Below, piece after piece: positions 22,294 through 35,360 of a stretch of DNA of 64,000 bases. The notes under the pieces were generated by a model. It ran no database searches and was not told where the DNA came from. It saw nothing but the letters and a program-made list of their open reading frames with translations. Positions within the stretch are counted from its first letter, which is position 1. Each line of letters opens with the position of its first letter. The position numbers and the translations under genes were made by a program. Origin of the DNA: Acarospora socialis (Eukaryota > Ascomycota > Lecanoromycetes > Acarosporales > Acarosporaceae); assembly GCA_025617375.2 (NCBI GenBank), contig JAMYGW020000013.1, positions 620,001 to 684,000 on the forward strand, given 5' to 3'.

Positions 22294-23924
22294 CTATACT
22301 TTTGATAGCGCGTCCTCCTTACTCTCGTGGTTGATGAAGAGGAATGAAAGGAAGACGATCCCAGCGCCGATCCAGTAGGTGAAACTCGAATATTGTGCGT
22401 CAAGAACCATTTGACCAATTAAGGACAAAGGAATGGTAAGGCTGAGACCTACGGTCACCACGAGTGGGGATGTTAGTAACATGGCGTACGCCCAACAGAA
22501 GTCGGAGACGAATGAGGTGGCGGAATTCATCTGCATGAACATCTTAGCACTTGCTCCCGGCAACGAAAGACTTCGCCGTGGGGAGCTATACCAGCACTAT
22601 GGCCAAGATACGACGTGTCGGCGGTATTTCAAAGAGTTCCTCGCCCGTAAAGTGTAGGATTATGAAGCCCGGCCAAAGTGTCAAAACGTTGAACAACCCA
22701 ACCAGACCGAAGAACAGTGGCATATTGACTCTTCCTTCATCTCCGATGCGCTTTTTCATGAGGATTGTGTATAACCCGTACAGGGCCGCGCTCGCAAGAG
22801 CGAGTGCATCGCCGAGAGCTATCTGTTTCTGTGACTTATGGGGAAATGATCCGCGGCTCTTGTCATTGTCGCCAGACAGGTCCACAGTGGAGATCAGAAT
22901 GATGCCTGCCATCGAAGCCAGTACACCTACAAGCTTTCTGAGGGTGAACCTCTCAACCCTGGCCATAGGCAGAGCCCCCAGAAGAAGCGTCCAGATACCT
23001 GCATGGTTTCAGCCTAAGATATCTGATAAAGAGGGCGAAACGTACTGCTCGTCGCTGTTAGAATCGTAGAGCTCGCAACCGTAGTGTACTTGAGACAGGC
23101 CGCCGAGAAATAGTTGGCCTTAGCTTGCACGTAAGCTTTTCAGATCGTTACAGAGACAGCGAATTTGATGCGTACCGCGAACTATTATACACAAGTTAGA
23201 CAACACATTTCAGTCAGAGATGATAGCTACGCACCCATAATATACAGAATTCCAAGCTTAGCTTTGCGGTTTCCCACAGGTTCAGGGCTGTGTCCCTAGG
23301 AGTCTCTCCGCTGATGTCTAGAATTCGAGAGTTGCTCGGTGATTCGATTAATGGCAGATGACATGATAAGGACCTGGAGGGCCGCCGTAATGACTCATCC
23401 TGATTGTCTGGCTTTGGGATCAAGTCTGCGTCTTCTCCGGAAACGCGCAAATAGCTGCTGGATATCGACTTCCAAGACAGAATAGCTTGCAAGGAGAGAT
23501 CGGCCCGGCGCCGGTCATACAGCGCTTTGACGACGATGGGTATCAAAGAGATAGCGAAGAACGAGGTATTGATGTAAGTTACAAAATATGGCTTGGAGTA
23601 GGTATCATCGGCGAAGATGGTCTTGACAGCACCGCGATAATCAGCGCTTACGTTCCAAATAGAACCTAGGGTTTCTGCACGTACACTAGCTAGAAAACTG
23701 GATGCGGTCCACAGCACCACAGTGACGAGCAAGAGAATGATCCCAAGCGTCCGTCGTGCGAAACCCCCAAGCGTCGTCGCACTCCGTACATCTGGGCTGT
23801 CTGTGCTGCCTGACGAGCCCCAGGAAGACGAACGGACTCTTGGCAGACGCCTCGAGGTTGGGTCTTCAAATGGAACAGGTATGGTGAAGTCAGCAGCTGC
23901 GGCTGGAGGGCATGGAGGTTCCAT
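22294..23924 (-). CDS. EamA/SLC35F-like vacuolar membrane transporter
   Basis: Exons 23924..23235, 23181..23176, 23118..23046, 22998..22592 and 22530..22294 give 470 residues with about ten hydrophobic helices. It resembles the YML018C-type drug/metabolite transporter family of fungal vacuole membranes; substrate unknown. The conserved fourth helix, WFAANYFSAACLKYTTVASSTILTATSS read in pieces, forms only if a 6-nt exon (TTCGCG, Phe-Ala) is used. Its upstream intron has TCTAAC and ends TAG; its downstream intron starts GTACGC and ends AAG. The next junction gives SSIWTLLLGALPMARVE. The first 60 residues are hydrophilic, as expected of a cytosolic head, and a long hydrophilic loop (about 150-215) separates helices. 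Family confidence is high and the microexon fairly high. Confidence 0.85.
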
Positions 23925-24466
23925 GCCGCTCAGTGTGTTGCTTTGCGACTGGAGACCTTATGGATGATCAAGGTATAAGCCAGATATAAAGTATAGTAGA
24001 GTGACGTGGGTGTCTCTCCTTCATGTGTGAAAGTAGATGTTCAAGTTGTTGATCACTGGCTAAGATTGTTGAGCACTGGCTAAGATAGTCTCCATGGTGT
24101 TGTGACCTTTGTGTAACTCAGCCTTCTCCGTCGTTAAGTTACGGAGCACGTAGAGCGGTCTTTCTGCTGTGCCGTATATTTACATGGTAGCTAGTTCTAC
24201 AGAGGATTTAAAGAAAGCTTCGAAGATCATTACAGGGCCTCTGATACTGGTCACAGGCACTCCTTGTCTTATCTGCCGACTATGGACACGCTGCAAAAAA
24301 GTCGAATACGCCAGGCCCATGACCAAGACACCAAGAAGAAATCAGTACGCTACACTCCCCAGGTCTCCCAACACTTACCCAGTCAGCACGACGAACAACA
24401 TGGCCGGTTCACCGAACTATAAACACATCGTTGTCTATGTCGTCCATTCTACTCGCGGGTGGTGAT
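23925..24466. other. Intergenic
   Basis: This holds the promoter side of the transporter gene and the 3' flank of ypt7. A short direct repeat (GATCACTGGCTAAGAT / GAGCACTGGCTAAGAT) lies near 24050-24085. No gene is seen. Confidence 0.4.
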
Positions 24467-25412
<946 letters not shown>

Positions 25413-26095
25413 GGTAATTCTCCACTTCCTCCTCTACAACAGTGGCAGTGTATCAAGATCCAGCTCTGTCCCCGCTCTGGAGTTGACTGAATAGAAACGC
25501 CCAACTACAAACCCAGTTCAGTGAATGAGTCAGATGATCTGGCCGCGCCTCCTGTCGTGGTGTCGTAATGGGTCAGGACTAAGAACGCGGGTCAGAGTAG
25601 AAGTTGTTCCCTGGAGCAGTGATACTGGGGCTCGTTGAAGGCGAAGCGACTCAGTTCCGTGTTTGATTCATAAGGTACCTAACGCAAGGTACCCCAAGGT
25701 AGGTAAGCTAACGCTACTCGATAAGGCAGGCACGTTAATCTACTTTCGGTAAGTTAGATCTCTGCCAGATGTCTTGGCGTCATGCTATCAAGGTAAGGTG
25801 GGGTGGAAACCACGTGCGGTAACTGAGGTAAGTACTCGAGCTTGCACCACGCGGTCGCCTTCTTATGGTATTCAACATTCAGCATAGGTATGCAATAGTA
25901 CCTTCCGGCGTACACGGGAATGGAGTTCAGGGCCTCAACATCTTAATTCACAGCATCGGAACAATGGATTGAATTTGACACACCGTGTTCGCGTCGTCTA
26001 ACGGGAGAAGTATGCCCTCACATACGAGTACAACTTTCACACATTGATGGTCGCCTTACCGACCGGTCTTGCTCAGGAAAAGCCAAGGCTTTACA
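25413..26095. promoter_or_regulatory. Shared ypt7-atg16 promoter region
   Basis: This 683-bp region lies between two divergent genes of the same vacuole/autophagy route. A palindromic CACGTG lies at 25811-25816. A GGTACC/TAGGTA repeat run lies at about 25673-25710. Both could act on either gene. Confidence 0.55.
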
Positions 26096-26809
26096 ATGAA
26101 TACGTGGTATCGCGAGTATTCTGCGGCCCTCGAGAATCGTGACTTGCACGAGAAGGCACATGTTGACATCTTCAATGCCTGTAATCGCTCTCTCGCCAAT
26201 CCGGATAGAATCTTGGTACTGATGAAGGGGCATGGTTAGACACCAAGCTGGCTGATCGGACCAGTTTGCGTACAATCGGTCATTACGGCGATAGCATTCC
26301 AGATCCACATACGTCAGATATCAGCGCTGGCCGAGTAGAGAGGAGCCCCAGCCCGGCTTCGCCCGAACTGTTGGCCAAACTTAGGCAAGATCTTGTTGAG
26401 GCGCAACGTTCAAAGGGAGCACTACAGCTACAGTTGAAGATGGTCACCGATGAGATGCAGAAACTTAGGACCAAAAGCAAGACTGAGGGCAAGCGCATCA
26501 CTGAGCTTACCACCGAAAAAACCGTCTTGACGACCAAATTGAGAGACCGCGATGAAGAGCTAAGAGGCAAAGCCAAGTTATTAGAAGTATGTCAGCGTGG
26601 GGAGTTGCTGTCGAGAGATGGAAGCTGATTGTTGCACACATTAACTGCAGGACGTTCAGGATGAAATGGTCTCGCTGAACTTGCAGCTCAATATGGCAGA
26701 AGAGGCAACCAAAAAGCTGCAGAAAGAGAATAAGGATCTCGTTGATCGGTGGATGGCACGAATGGGTCAGGAGGCGGATGCGATGAACAACGCATCAAAG
26801 TACTCATGA
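26096..26809 (+). CDS. atg16: Autophagy protein Atg16
   Basis: Exons 26096..26180, 26240..26586 and 26651..26809 give 196 residues. Atg16 dimerises and binds Atg12-Atg5, placing the Atg8-lipidation complex on the growing autophagosome membrane. The N-terminal Atg5-binding helix is [13 protein letters not shown], then HVDIFNAYTKLADRT, completed across intron 1 (TAC codon). The rest is a long coiled coil ([56 protein letters not shown]) ending [15 protein letters not shown], the fungal signature. There is no WD40 domain, as is normal in fungi. The exon 2-3 join gives KLLEDVQDEM. Confidence 0.94.
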
Positions 26810-27069
26810 CAAAAGCACTCAGCAACTGATCAGGTATGGTCACACATCATTTAATTAAATCACATGAACACGTACTAAGACTAAGGCTCCCTTGCAAGCT
26901 AGACAAGCGCCACGCTGATGCAATTGGAATGGCCAGAGATCAAGCTCTATGGGTTGCGCTACGGTCTATTGAGTTTCAGTTGGGGCCGGGCTCCCGTACA
27001 TGGTGAACCAAGAACACATACACCGTAACAACAGTGGAGGAGCAGGACGTCCGCGAACTGGCAGCTCTA
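26810..27069. other. Convergent 3' spacer
   Basis: This is 260 bp between the ends of atg16 and dot1. No feature is visible. Confidence 0.4.
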
Positions 27070-28638
27070 CTATGCCATCTTTTCCGAGAACGACCTCAGC
27101 TTCGTGCTATCCTTTCTAGCCACAAAATAAGTGCCACCGGCATCGGTCCAACTGACGCTGTCTGACCAGTATTGCTTGTTCTCCACCTCTAGCAGATTTA
27201 CCGGGGAGTTGAGGTTCCGCGTGGTGATCTTATGGCCGTGAGGCACGAAGGACTTGAGAGAGACGATCTGACAGCCTTCCTTAAGATCCAGGAACAAGTT
27301 TATCAAGCCATTGTTCAACTCAGGAGTGAAAGCCTGATTGTTGACCAGCACAACGTCAGCCTTCTGGATGATTTTGCCGGTGTTCGTGTTCTTGAGAAAG
27401 TCGCCTCGTTCGAGGTGGATGCTGCCGGCCTGCAGTCCCCAGAGACGACATCTCGCTTTGAATTCCTTCTCTTGGAGCCCGGCCAGATCGCATGCGTTCT
27501 CCATCACCTCACAGCCCCAACTCTCGCAGCCGACCTCGAGCGCTGCTTGCAAAACCGTATTACCGACACCGGATCCAAGATCGACGAAGATCTGATCAGA
27601 TTTGAGCTTGGTGTCTTTGAAAATCTGTGACAGAAACCTCGGCAGTAGCTCGCCATAAACATTGTCCGTCCCGTTCTCGTACTGCCTCAAGGAACCGACC
27701 TTTGGAGACACCGTCCGCGAATATGTCTGAGTCAAGATACGCTCAACAAGTGGTAGGTCCAGATGGTGCATGGTATCAAGCTTGGTCGGAATCGTTCCGT
27801 CCATTCTGCGGCGGGTGATAAGATCATTGTACTCGTTGATGACATCTCTAAACTCTTGCTCTGACTGGCGACTTATGGCCCGCTTCAACCTCCGTAGGAT
27901 GCCGTGGTTGTCGTTTGAGAAAAGGTCGAGTTCAGCTCTCGGTAGATAGTTGCGGGAAACTAAATCAATCACTTGTATTATCTCGTCGAGCGGCTTGAAG
28001 TCATCATGCTCGCGTGGTATCACTAGCTGATATCTAAAATCGTTAGTTGCAACACCTCAGCTTCCAGACAGATTCCCGTACCGTTCTTGTTGTGATGCGC
28101 TAGGGTATTGAAGCAGCAGTATCCCAGCAGATTGGGAGGGACCATCAAAGCCGGGGGCGAATTTACTTGGCTTATCCAGCGATGCTATGTCCGCAGCGTG
28201 GACCATGGAAAAGTCTTGAATACCCTCTGCGAAGGCCTCCTGAGACCGCACATGCCTCGCCAGGTCTGGTTCGGTGCTTCTGACAGTCTCCGTTTGCCGC
28301 CTTGACCACTCCCGCGATGCGTCGCCATCGCTACTCTCACTGCTGGATCGCAAGCGCTGCGGCACTGGGGAATTCCGCTTGCGCGCTTTTTTGTTGCCAG
28401 GCCTTTGGGTTGTGGGCTCGTCTAGTGTACGCTTATGTGCAATGCCCGTGGTGCGAGAACTCCCGTTTGGTTGCTGGGCAGACTTAAGAGCCGGGCGTAT
28501 GCCGTTCGTTGATGGTACGAATTTTCTGTGGTAGGACGGCGCATTTGGCGCTGGTTTGATCACCTCCCGTCTGACTTGCGAACCTTGTGGCTTGATGACT
28601 GGGGCGCCTGGCTTGCGTAGATGATCAAAGAAGCTCAT
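27070..28638 (-). CDS. dot1: Histone H3 lysine-79 methyltransferase Dot1
   Basis: Exons 28638..28082 and 28033..27070 give 506 residues. Dot1 methylates H3K79 on nucleosomes, marking active chromatin and limiting silencing. The N-terminal half is basic, Ser/Arg-rich and disordered, fitting nucleosome contact. The catalytic half carries [12 protein letters not shown], motif I DLGSGVGN (about 338-345), [20 protein letters not shown] (the NN[F/Q]AF AdoMet loop) and a closing beta region with [15 protein letters not shown]. The single intron join gives [19 protein letters not shown] chose ATG 28638 ([14 protein letters not shown]) because upstream frame lacks family features. Confidence 0.95.
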
Positions 28639-29381
28639 ATTGACGTGCAAAGTATGGCCTTGATCTGACCTGCACAGATATGTAGCGGGTTGCAGTGCTT
28701 GATGTGGTAGTGAGGGTTTGGATTCGCGTGGACAAAGTACATGTGGAAGTGAATGCCTTCTCAGCTCCGTATAATAAGGCAATACCTTATGCGGTAAACA
28801 CCAGGTACTACATGCCCGTACCCGCCGCACCTCACACTGCGACCGAAAGGCTTCCTCCAGAGCCGCACACTAATGCAAGCCAACAGTGCCGTTAGGGTCT
28901 TAGATTACATGTACATCCGGTAAGAATATTATGCTCGGTACCTAAGATAGCCGCCTTGAAGCGCCTGAAAAGCCCTGTTAAGGACGACTAACCCTATAGG
29001 CCCAATATAGAACCAAAGTACTTAGGCAACAACAAGCACATCTAGAACCGTAAGTGATTGTACATGGAAGATCAGGAAGCATAATCTGACCGGCTGTACA
29101 TGGAGAATATTTACCGTGCGTGAATTGTCTACGGGCATATAAACAATGCTTCTTCCCTTACACTACCATAAGCCCGCCTTGCGAACAACTGGCCAAACGC
29201 TCTTGGCTATGACCGAAAGAGCAGGTGAATCAAATAATCCACCCAAGATTCCCAATCCATGTGTGTCGTTGCCCTCCGATCGCAATGACTCGAAAGGTCC
29301 TTCCGCAACCGCGAAACGCAGGTTGCGTAACATGTTGCCCAGACGGTCTCCTTGAACGCACCCTCGCGAAGTGTCTCGAAT
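28639..29381. other. Intergenic
   Basis: This includes the dot1 promoter and the 3' flank of the hydrolase gene. Two short TACCTAAG/TACTTAGG motifs lie near 28938 and 29017. No gene is seen; the frames present are short and lack family features. Confidence 0.4.
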
Positions 29382-32183
29382 TCAGAGCTTGGATCTTACC
29401 CCCTCCAGACGAAATTTGACATCTCTGAGGACTTTGCTTGATGGCTTCCAGTTATCAAATTGTCTGAGAAGTTCTTGGATCTCGTCGTGGAGCTGCGTCC
29501 GGACGTAATCCTCCTCAAGCAGTCCACGCATGGCGAATGGAAGAATATATGGGTTTGGCGCTGATGCTACTTCCGGCTTGCGGACTTGCAGCGGGACATT
29601 ACCTATGGAGGTTGTCTCAAGGGCGTACATAGCCGCAAGTCTAGAAAACAAAATTAGCAAGGCCCGACAAAGAAGGTGCCTTCCTGGTAGATCTCACTGA
29701 TATACCGAGGCGTCATCATAGATTCGAGAATGACCTTCTCCACCATATAGACTTCCAGCGAGCGGTGAACTCAACTCCTTGATAAGTCCATGATCGGAGA
29801 TCCCGATGTTGCGGAGTTTCAGGGCAAACCCTACGAGATGGGTAATACTGATAGGGTCAGCCACGTCGGGCACTACCAGATGTCCAACTCACAAATCTGG
29901 AGCGTGGACCCTCCCGTCCACGAAGACAGCCCGATAAATGTAAGGATGGGTAATGTTCCCAAACGTTGAGGACTCAAGTCAATCAAGGTTAGCCGACTTA
30001 CTCACTTACGGCACAAAGCGAATGACGCCCAACATACCTCGAGCGAAACTAATTGATCGTCTATGCTGCCAACATAAGCCACTCGCACGCCGTACCGCAA
30101 AGCTGTTTCCAGGGCAGTGATGTATTGTTTTGAGACTGAGCTCTCCGGTCTGGCGAAGTCGAACAATTCGCCAGCCGATCCCCCTATCCAACGCGACTTA
30201 TAATCTGCAAATGGTCCAAGGTTGATACCAGCCATCGCACATATACCAATACGCGCGGATTCTACGCAGCCAAGAGCGATCAATCTAGCAACAAGCATGA
30301 CCGTGACCGGCACTCCTTGACTGTGGCAGGCAAGCAGTATGAAGTCGGCTTTACGAATGACGTCGAGCCAATTGAGCAACAACTTCCAGAGTAACTCTAC
30401 CCTCTCGGAAATCTTCCCTTCTCCTTCGAGAGCAATTTTCTCAATCTCACAAGAGTAACCGTGCTTGGTGGTCCATTTGTCGATCGCGCTCGCTGCAGAA
30501 GCGGCGAAACGGATCGATGTGCCTGTTGGCTGACCAAGCACGGTCCGAATCAGCGGAGCTGGAAAGTATCCATGAACTCCTATTGCCAGAGCTTTCTTTA
30601 TTCGGGGTGGATCTCGAATTATCTGAACTTGCTGGGTATTTGGCGATTTGTCGTATCTCAGCAACTTCCCAAGCTGCTGTAGAAGGGTGGGGCTCTCTTG
30701 TGGACCGTAGGTACTCTCAAACAACGGCAGAACGAGGTTTGGCAACACACTCTGCAACTGCTTCGATGCAACCAGTTCAGTCAGCTTAGTCTTTGAGGTA
30801 GCCGAACCTAGTTTTGAATTCTTAACCTGCCCTGGTTCTGGACTGGTCGCAATTCTATCTGTTACCTCTAATGACTGCGGCCGTCCCCTTTTCCCAAGGC
30901 TTGTGACCTTCTCCGCCGTTGCTGACTTTGGCGAGTCCTGGGAAGGCGTGTCGGCCACAGCAAGTTCTCCAGTCTCTCCCCTTGAATCTTGAGATTTATC
31001 CCTTTGTTTGACGTTGTCCCTAGACCAGAATGCCCATCCCGGGCCCCGCGCAACAGCTTTGCTAGAAGTCGGAGGAGTTCGCGCTTCTACCGTAGAGCCT
31101 TCGGCCGAAGCCTGCGTCTGCTCAGACTCTCTCTCGGCGTCTGATACCGGCACAGGCGTGGGTGACTTTTGGGAGTCTAGCATAGTCACTGTGTGATCCT
31201 CGCTAACGGCTTCTGATCGTGGTGCTGCTGCAGTATTCCACAGGCTAAACCACGAATTTGGTTGAGTTGAAGCGGTTGCGGAATTTCCACTCGACAGCGT
31301 GTCTGCATTTGCATTTTTACTCTCAGACTCCTGCGGGGCTGTCTCATGGCTTTCCTGTGCCGAGCTTTCATTAGGAGACTTATCAGGAGGGAGCTGGGAA
31401 GAGTCCTCTGTAGGTTCCAGGGGTTGCGTCGAGCAATTTTCAGTTCTTGAGATTGTGTTCCTAGAAAGCCATCCAAGCCAGCTAGAAGACTCATTATCTG
31501 GTCTTTCCGGGCCTTCCACCAAGTCTGTTTTCGGAGGACATGCCTGCGATCCTGTAGCAACATCTTGTTTCTTTTGCTCAACATTGACCACTTCCTCACC
31601 GGTCTTCAAAAATTGACTTTCCTCACGACCGTGATCTGTGCCATCAGTGGTGTCGGTTCGTTCTAACTCAGGAGATGGTCCGTGCTCGTTAGAACATTGG
31701 GATCGTATTGTTGCATTCGAGGTGATATTCAGCTTCGTGATGGTTGCTGCAACCGGCAATGACCTGCTGGAACTTCCCACACTGCGAGAGAGATGAAGCG
31801 ACGGGGATCGGATTGGGCCCGACGGTGTCCGTTGCGATCGAGCTGAAGAGACCAGTCCAGTGGCAGCACTACTGGCGGCGGATATGCTTTCACGAGCTAC
31901 CTGGGTAACAGGCGCAGCTTTCGCTACTTGTGGCCACGTTCCTCCGTACCAGCTTCTTGTCCATCGTGGCTCCATAACAGTTAGTACATAGGCAGGGGGA
32001 GGGGGCATTCAGAACCCTTACACCGTTAGAGTCAGCTTTCTCCGGCTCCGCCGTGTTCGAGACTCCTATCTCGACAGCATCTGAATTTTCGAGCAGTCGT
32101 GAAGATTCTGGAGTAGTGGGAAGTGGGATTTCCGAGGGAGGCGTTTCTGGCGTGTTGGTCTTGATCCTCTTGCGTGGTCCCAT
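29382..32183 (-). CDS. YML020W-like alpha/beta-hydrolase-fold protein
   Basis: Exons 32183..32022, 31969..30038, 29972..29893, 29847..29698 and 29640..29382 give 860 residues. After a short head comes RSWYGGTWPQ, a fungal family signature, then about 350 residues of Ser/Thr/Glu-rich disorder. The conserved second half has IGVHGYFPAPLIRTVLGQPTGTS, a nucleophile-elbow-like LLACHSQGVPV (Ser in H-S-Q-G), HPYIYRAVFVDGR, SPLAGSLYGGEGHSRIY and a C-terminal helical tail. This is the arrangement of uncharacterised proteins related to yeast YML020W. The fold suggests a lipid or ester hydrolase, but no activity is established. All introns are GT-AG; the first has CTAAC. Confidence 0.85.
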
Positions 32184-32639
32184 GAGATTCTTTGATCTCC
32201 AGAATAGTACGAAGAGTCAGACGGCTTCAAGGTTGGGTTAGTATCGCAGTCAAGTGTCTTAATAGCTTTCGAGGGTGCTGGAATCCAGATGCTGCACGAA
32301 GGTTTGCATGAATAGACAATACGAGTAGATGCCGTAGCAGAGGACGGTAAGGTAAAGTAAGGTATGGTAGAGGTATAGGTACCTAAATGTCGAGATGTAC
32401 CTGAGGTAGGTAAACACCCCCCACGTGGATCGTCATAAGTCGACTTGTACCTTAAACGCCTTGCATTACGCTAATTGCTTCGGGTAAAGGTTGATCCCGG
32501 CTCACAGATAAGATTGTCGTGGGGCTCACTGGGCGAAAACAGCAGATGCAAATAATACCTTACTCAGCCGGGGACAATTACTGGGGCCGTCAACCTCCAT
32601 AAGTTCCGTACCCACTATAGTGTCTATAGCCGTATCGCA
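32184..32639. promoter_or_regulatory. Divergent promoter of the hydrolase gene and spb1
   Basis: This 456-bp region contains a run of GGTAAGGTA / GGTACC / TAGGTA units at about 32345-32415 and a CACGTG at 32422-32427. The same two elements together occur in the ypt7-atg16 promoter. Confidence 0.55.
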
Positions 32640-35360
32640 ATGGGTCTCCAAAAGAAGGCAAGAGACGGCTACCATGCCTCTTCGCCCTTAGCTAACTCAG
32701 TCTCCAGCATGGCAAAGGTCGTCTCGACAAGTGGTATAAGCTTGCCAAAGAAAAAGGCTATAGGGCGCGAGCCGCCTTCAAGCTTATCCAGTTGAACAAG
32801 AAGTACAACTTCCTGGAAAAGAGTAGAGTACTTCTGGATCTCTGCGCTGCGCCAGGGGTAAGCTGTACGGGCCCAGGAAGATTCTCCCAATCGCTAATGG
32901 AAACCAGTCATGGTGTCAAGTCGCAGCGGAAACCATGCCAGCAGGTAGCCTGATCATAGGAGTTGACCTAGCTCCTATCAAATCAATACCAAGGACGATC
33001 ACCTTTCAGAGCGACATCACTACTGACAAATGTCGAGCCACTATCAGGCAGCATCTCAAAACGTGGAAAGCCGACACAGTACTACACGACGGAGCTCCCA
33101 ACGTCGGCACCGCGTGGGTGCAGGATGCCTTTTCCCAGGCGGAACTCGTCCTCCAGGCGATGAAGCTGGCGACAGAATTCCTAGTGGAGGGTGGCACGTT
33201 TGTTACCAAAGTTTTCAGATCGAAGGACTATAATGCCTTGTTGTGGGTATTCAACCAGCTCTTCGCAAAGGTTGAAGCTACGAAACCGCCCTCGTCAAGG
33301 AATGTCTCGGCGGAGATATTTGTTGTGTGTCGTGGCTTCAAGGCTCCAAAACGCATAGACCCCAAGTTTCTAGACCCGAGGTCGGTTTTTGCAGAGCTCG
33401 CTGATCCTACGCCAAATAACGAAGCGAAAGTATTCAACCCGGAGAAGAAGAAGCGAAAGAGGGATGGATATGAGGAAGGCGACTACACTCAATACAAAGA
33501 GGCCCCTGCCAGCGACTTCATTCAAACCACGGATCCCATTGCAATGCTTGGGAGTTTAAACAGATTGGTCTTCGAGCAACCAAGCAACGGCGACATTGCT
33601 CTTTCCGCACTCAACCGATTACCAGAAACGACGACCGAGATACGAGATTGTTGCGCAGACCTCAAAGTACTCGGTCGAAAGGAGTTTCGACTTTTACTGA
33701 GGTGGCGTCTCAAAGTCCGAGACAAATTCGGCTTTGCGTCAAAGAAGAGGAGCATGCAAGATGCGGAGGCAGAAGAAATTGCAGAAATAGAGCCAATGGA
33801 CGAGGAACTCCGGATCCGCGAAGAAATGCAGAAACTCAATGAGAATGAGAGCACACGCAAGAAGCGAGAGAGGAGGCGAGAGAACGAGCGGAAACAGAAA
33901 GAGATAGTGCGTATGCAGATGCACATGACAACTCCGACAGATATTGGACTTGAACAGGCAGGTCCGAATGGAGAAGACGCCATGTTTGCATTGAGAACGG
34001 TTGATCACGCTGGAGCAATCGACCGGGTGGCAGATGGCAAAATAAGCTTGGTCGCTACCCGACCAGACGAAGATATGGAGGACAATACAAACACAAGTGG
34101 AGACGACGCAACGGACCTTGAAGAGGATTATCTGGAAAGGGAGCTTGATTCCCTTTATGGAACGTACCAAGAGCACAAGGCTACATCGGACGCCAAGTAC
34201 CGAGCGAAGAAGGTCCGGACGGAGTACAACGATGGGGACTGGGAAGGTTTCTCGGAGATTGAAGATAGTGGCAAAGAGGACCCCTTAGAAACCAGCAGCA
34301 CCGATTCCTCAGATGATGACAAAGACTCCCCGACCAAATCTTTAACAACAACATTAGTTACGGAAACCCCAGAAAATAATAGACTCAGCAGTCGTGCATC
34401 GATCTTCTTTGAACAAGATATTTTCAGCAACATTGGTGGGCTCGACCTGATGCAAGGCGACGACAGTGCAATCGAGCTTGACGACGAGCTGGTGAAAGAC
34501 GATGTTAGATTGTCTCTCGGGATTAGTCAGGACAACAATACGAAGGGTTATGCTGGTCAGACAGCAGGTAGGCGTCAAAAGCCTAGCATTATCGACAATG
34601 CTCAGTCTTTTCCCAAAGCTGGTGCGCAGATAGGAGAGTCTCCCGCGTCGCCTACGGGATCCGAAAATGAAGACAATGGATTCGAGCTCGTGAAGCGTGT
34701 CGAGGGCGACGAATGGGATGCTAGAGGTGAACGCCACATGGGCTTAGGTACGTTGAGTGAATTCACTGTAACCTTCACGTGCTTTTTAGCGGCTGACCTT
34801 CAGCAGATATAGATATTATCACAGCCGAAGCCATGACTCTAGCACAACAGATTGCCTCAGGAGCAAAGAGTAAATATGACCTGATGGATGAGGGGTTCAA
34901 CAAATATGCATTCCAGGACAGAGATGGACTACCGGAATGGTTCCTTGATGACGAAGGGCGACATAGCAAGCCGCACCGACCCATAACCGCAGCAGCCGCA
35001 GCCGCTGTAAAGGAGAAGTTGCGGGCATTGAATGCACGTCCCATCAAGAAAGTTCGTGAAGCCAAGGACAGAAAGAAATTCAAAGCTGCTCAGAGACTAG
35101 AAAAGCTCCGCAAGAAGTCCGCTCTAGTGGCGGACGACGAAGGCGCAACCGAGAAAGAAAAGGCACAGAATATTGCTAATATGATGAGTAAAGCTGCCAA
35201 GAAGAAGCCGAGACAGCAGGTGAAGCTGGTCGTTGCGAGAGGTGGCAACAGGGGCATCTCCGGTCGACCTAGGGGTGTGAAGGGCAAGTATAAGATTGTC
35301 GATGCGCGACTAAAGAAGGATGTACGAGCTGAGAAGAGACTGGCAAAGAAACGGAAATGA
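32640..35360 (+). CDS. spb1: 27S pre-rRNA (guanosine-2'-O)-methyltransferase Spb1
   Basis: Exons 32640..32657, 32708..32857, 32908..34747 and 34807..35360 give 853 residues. Spb1 methylates the 25S A-loop and acts in 60S assembly in the nucleolus. The 18-nt first exon MGLQKK joins to [21 protein letters not shown] through a GC-AG intron (AAG|GCAAGA, branch GCTAAC). The FtsJ domain (about 15-205) has [24 protein letters not shown] and [10 protein letters not shown] middle domain (about 235-390) and acidic linkers lead to the Spb1 C-terminal domain with [15 protein letters not shown] and [20 protein letters not shown]. The last acceptor is CAGCAG (34801-34806), a NAGNAG site that toggles one residue. 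Length matches the family. Confidence 0.95.
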
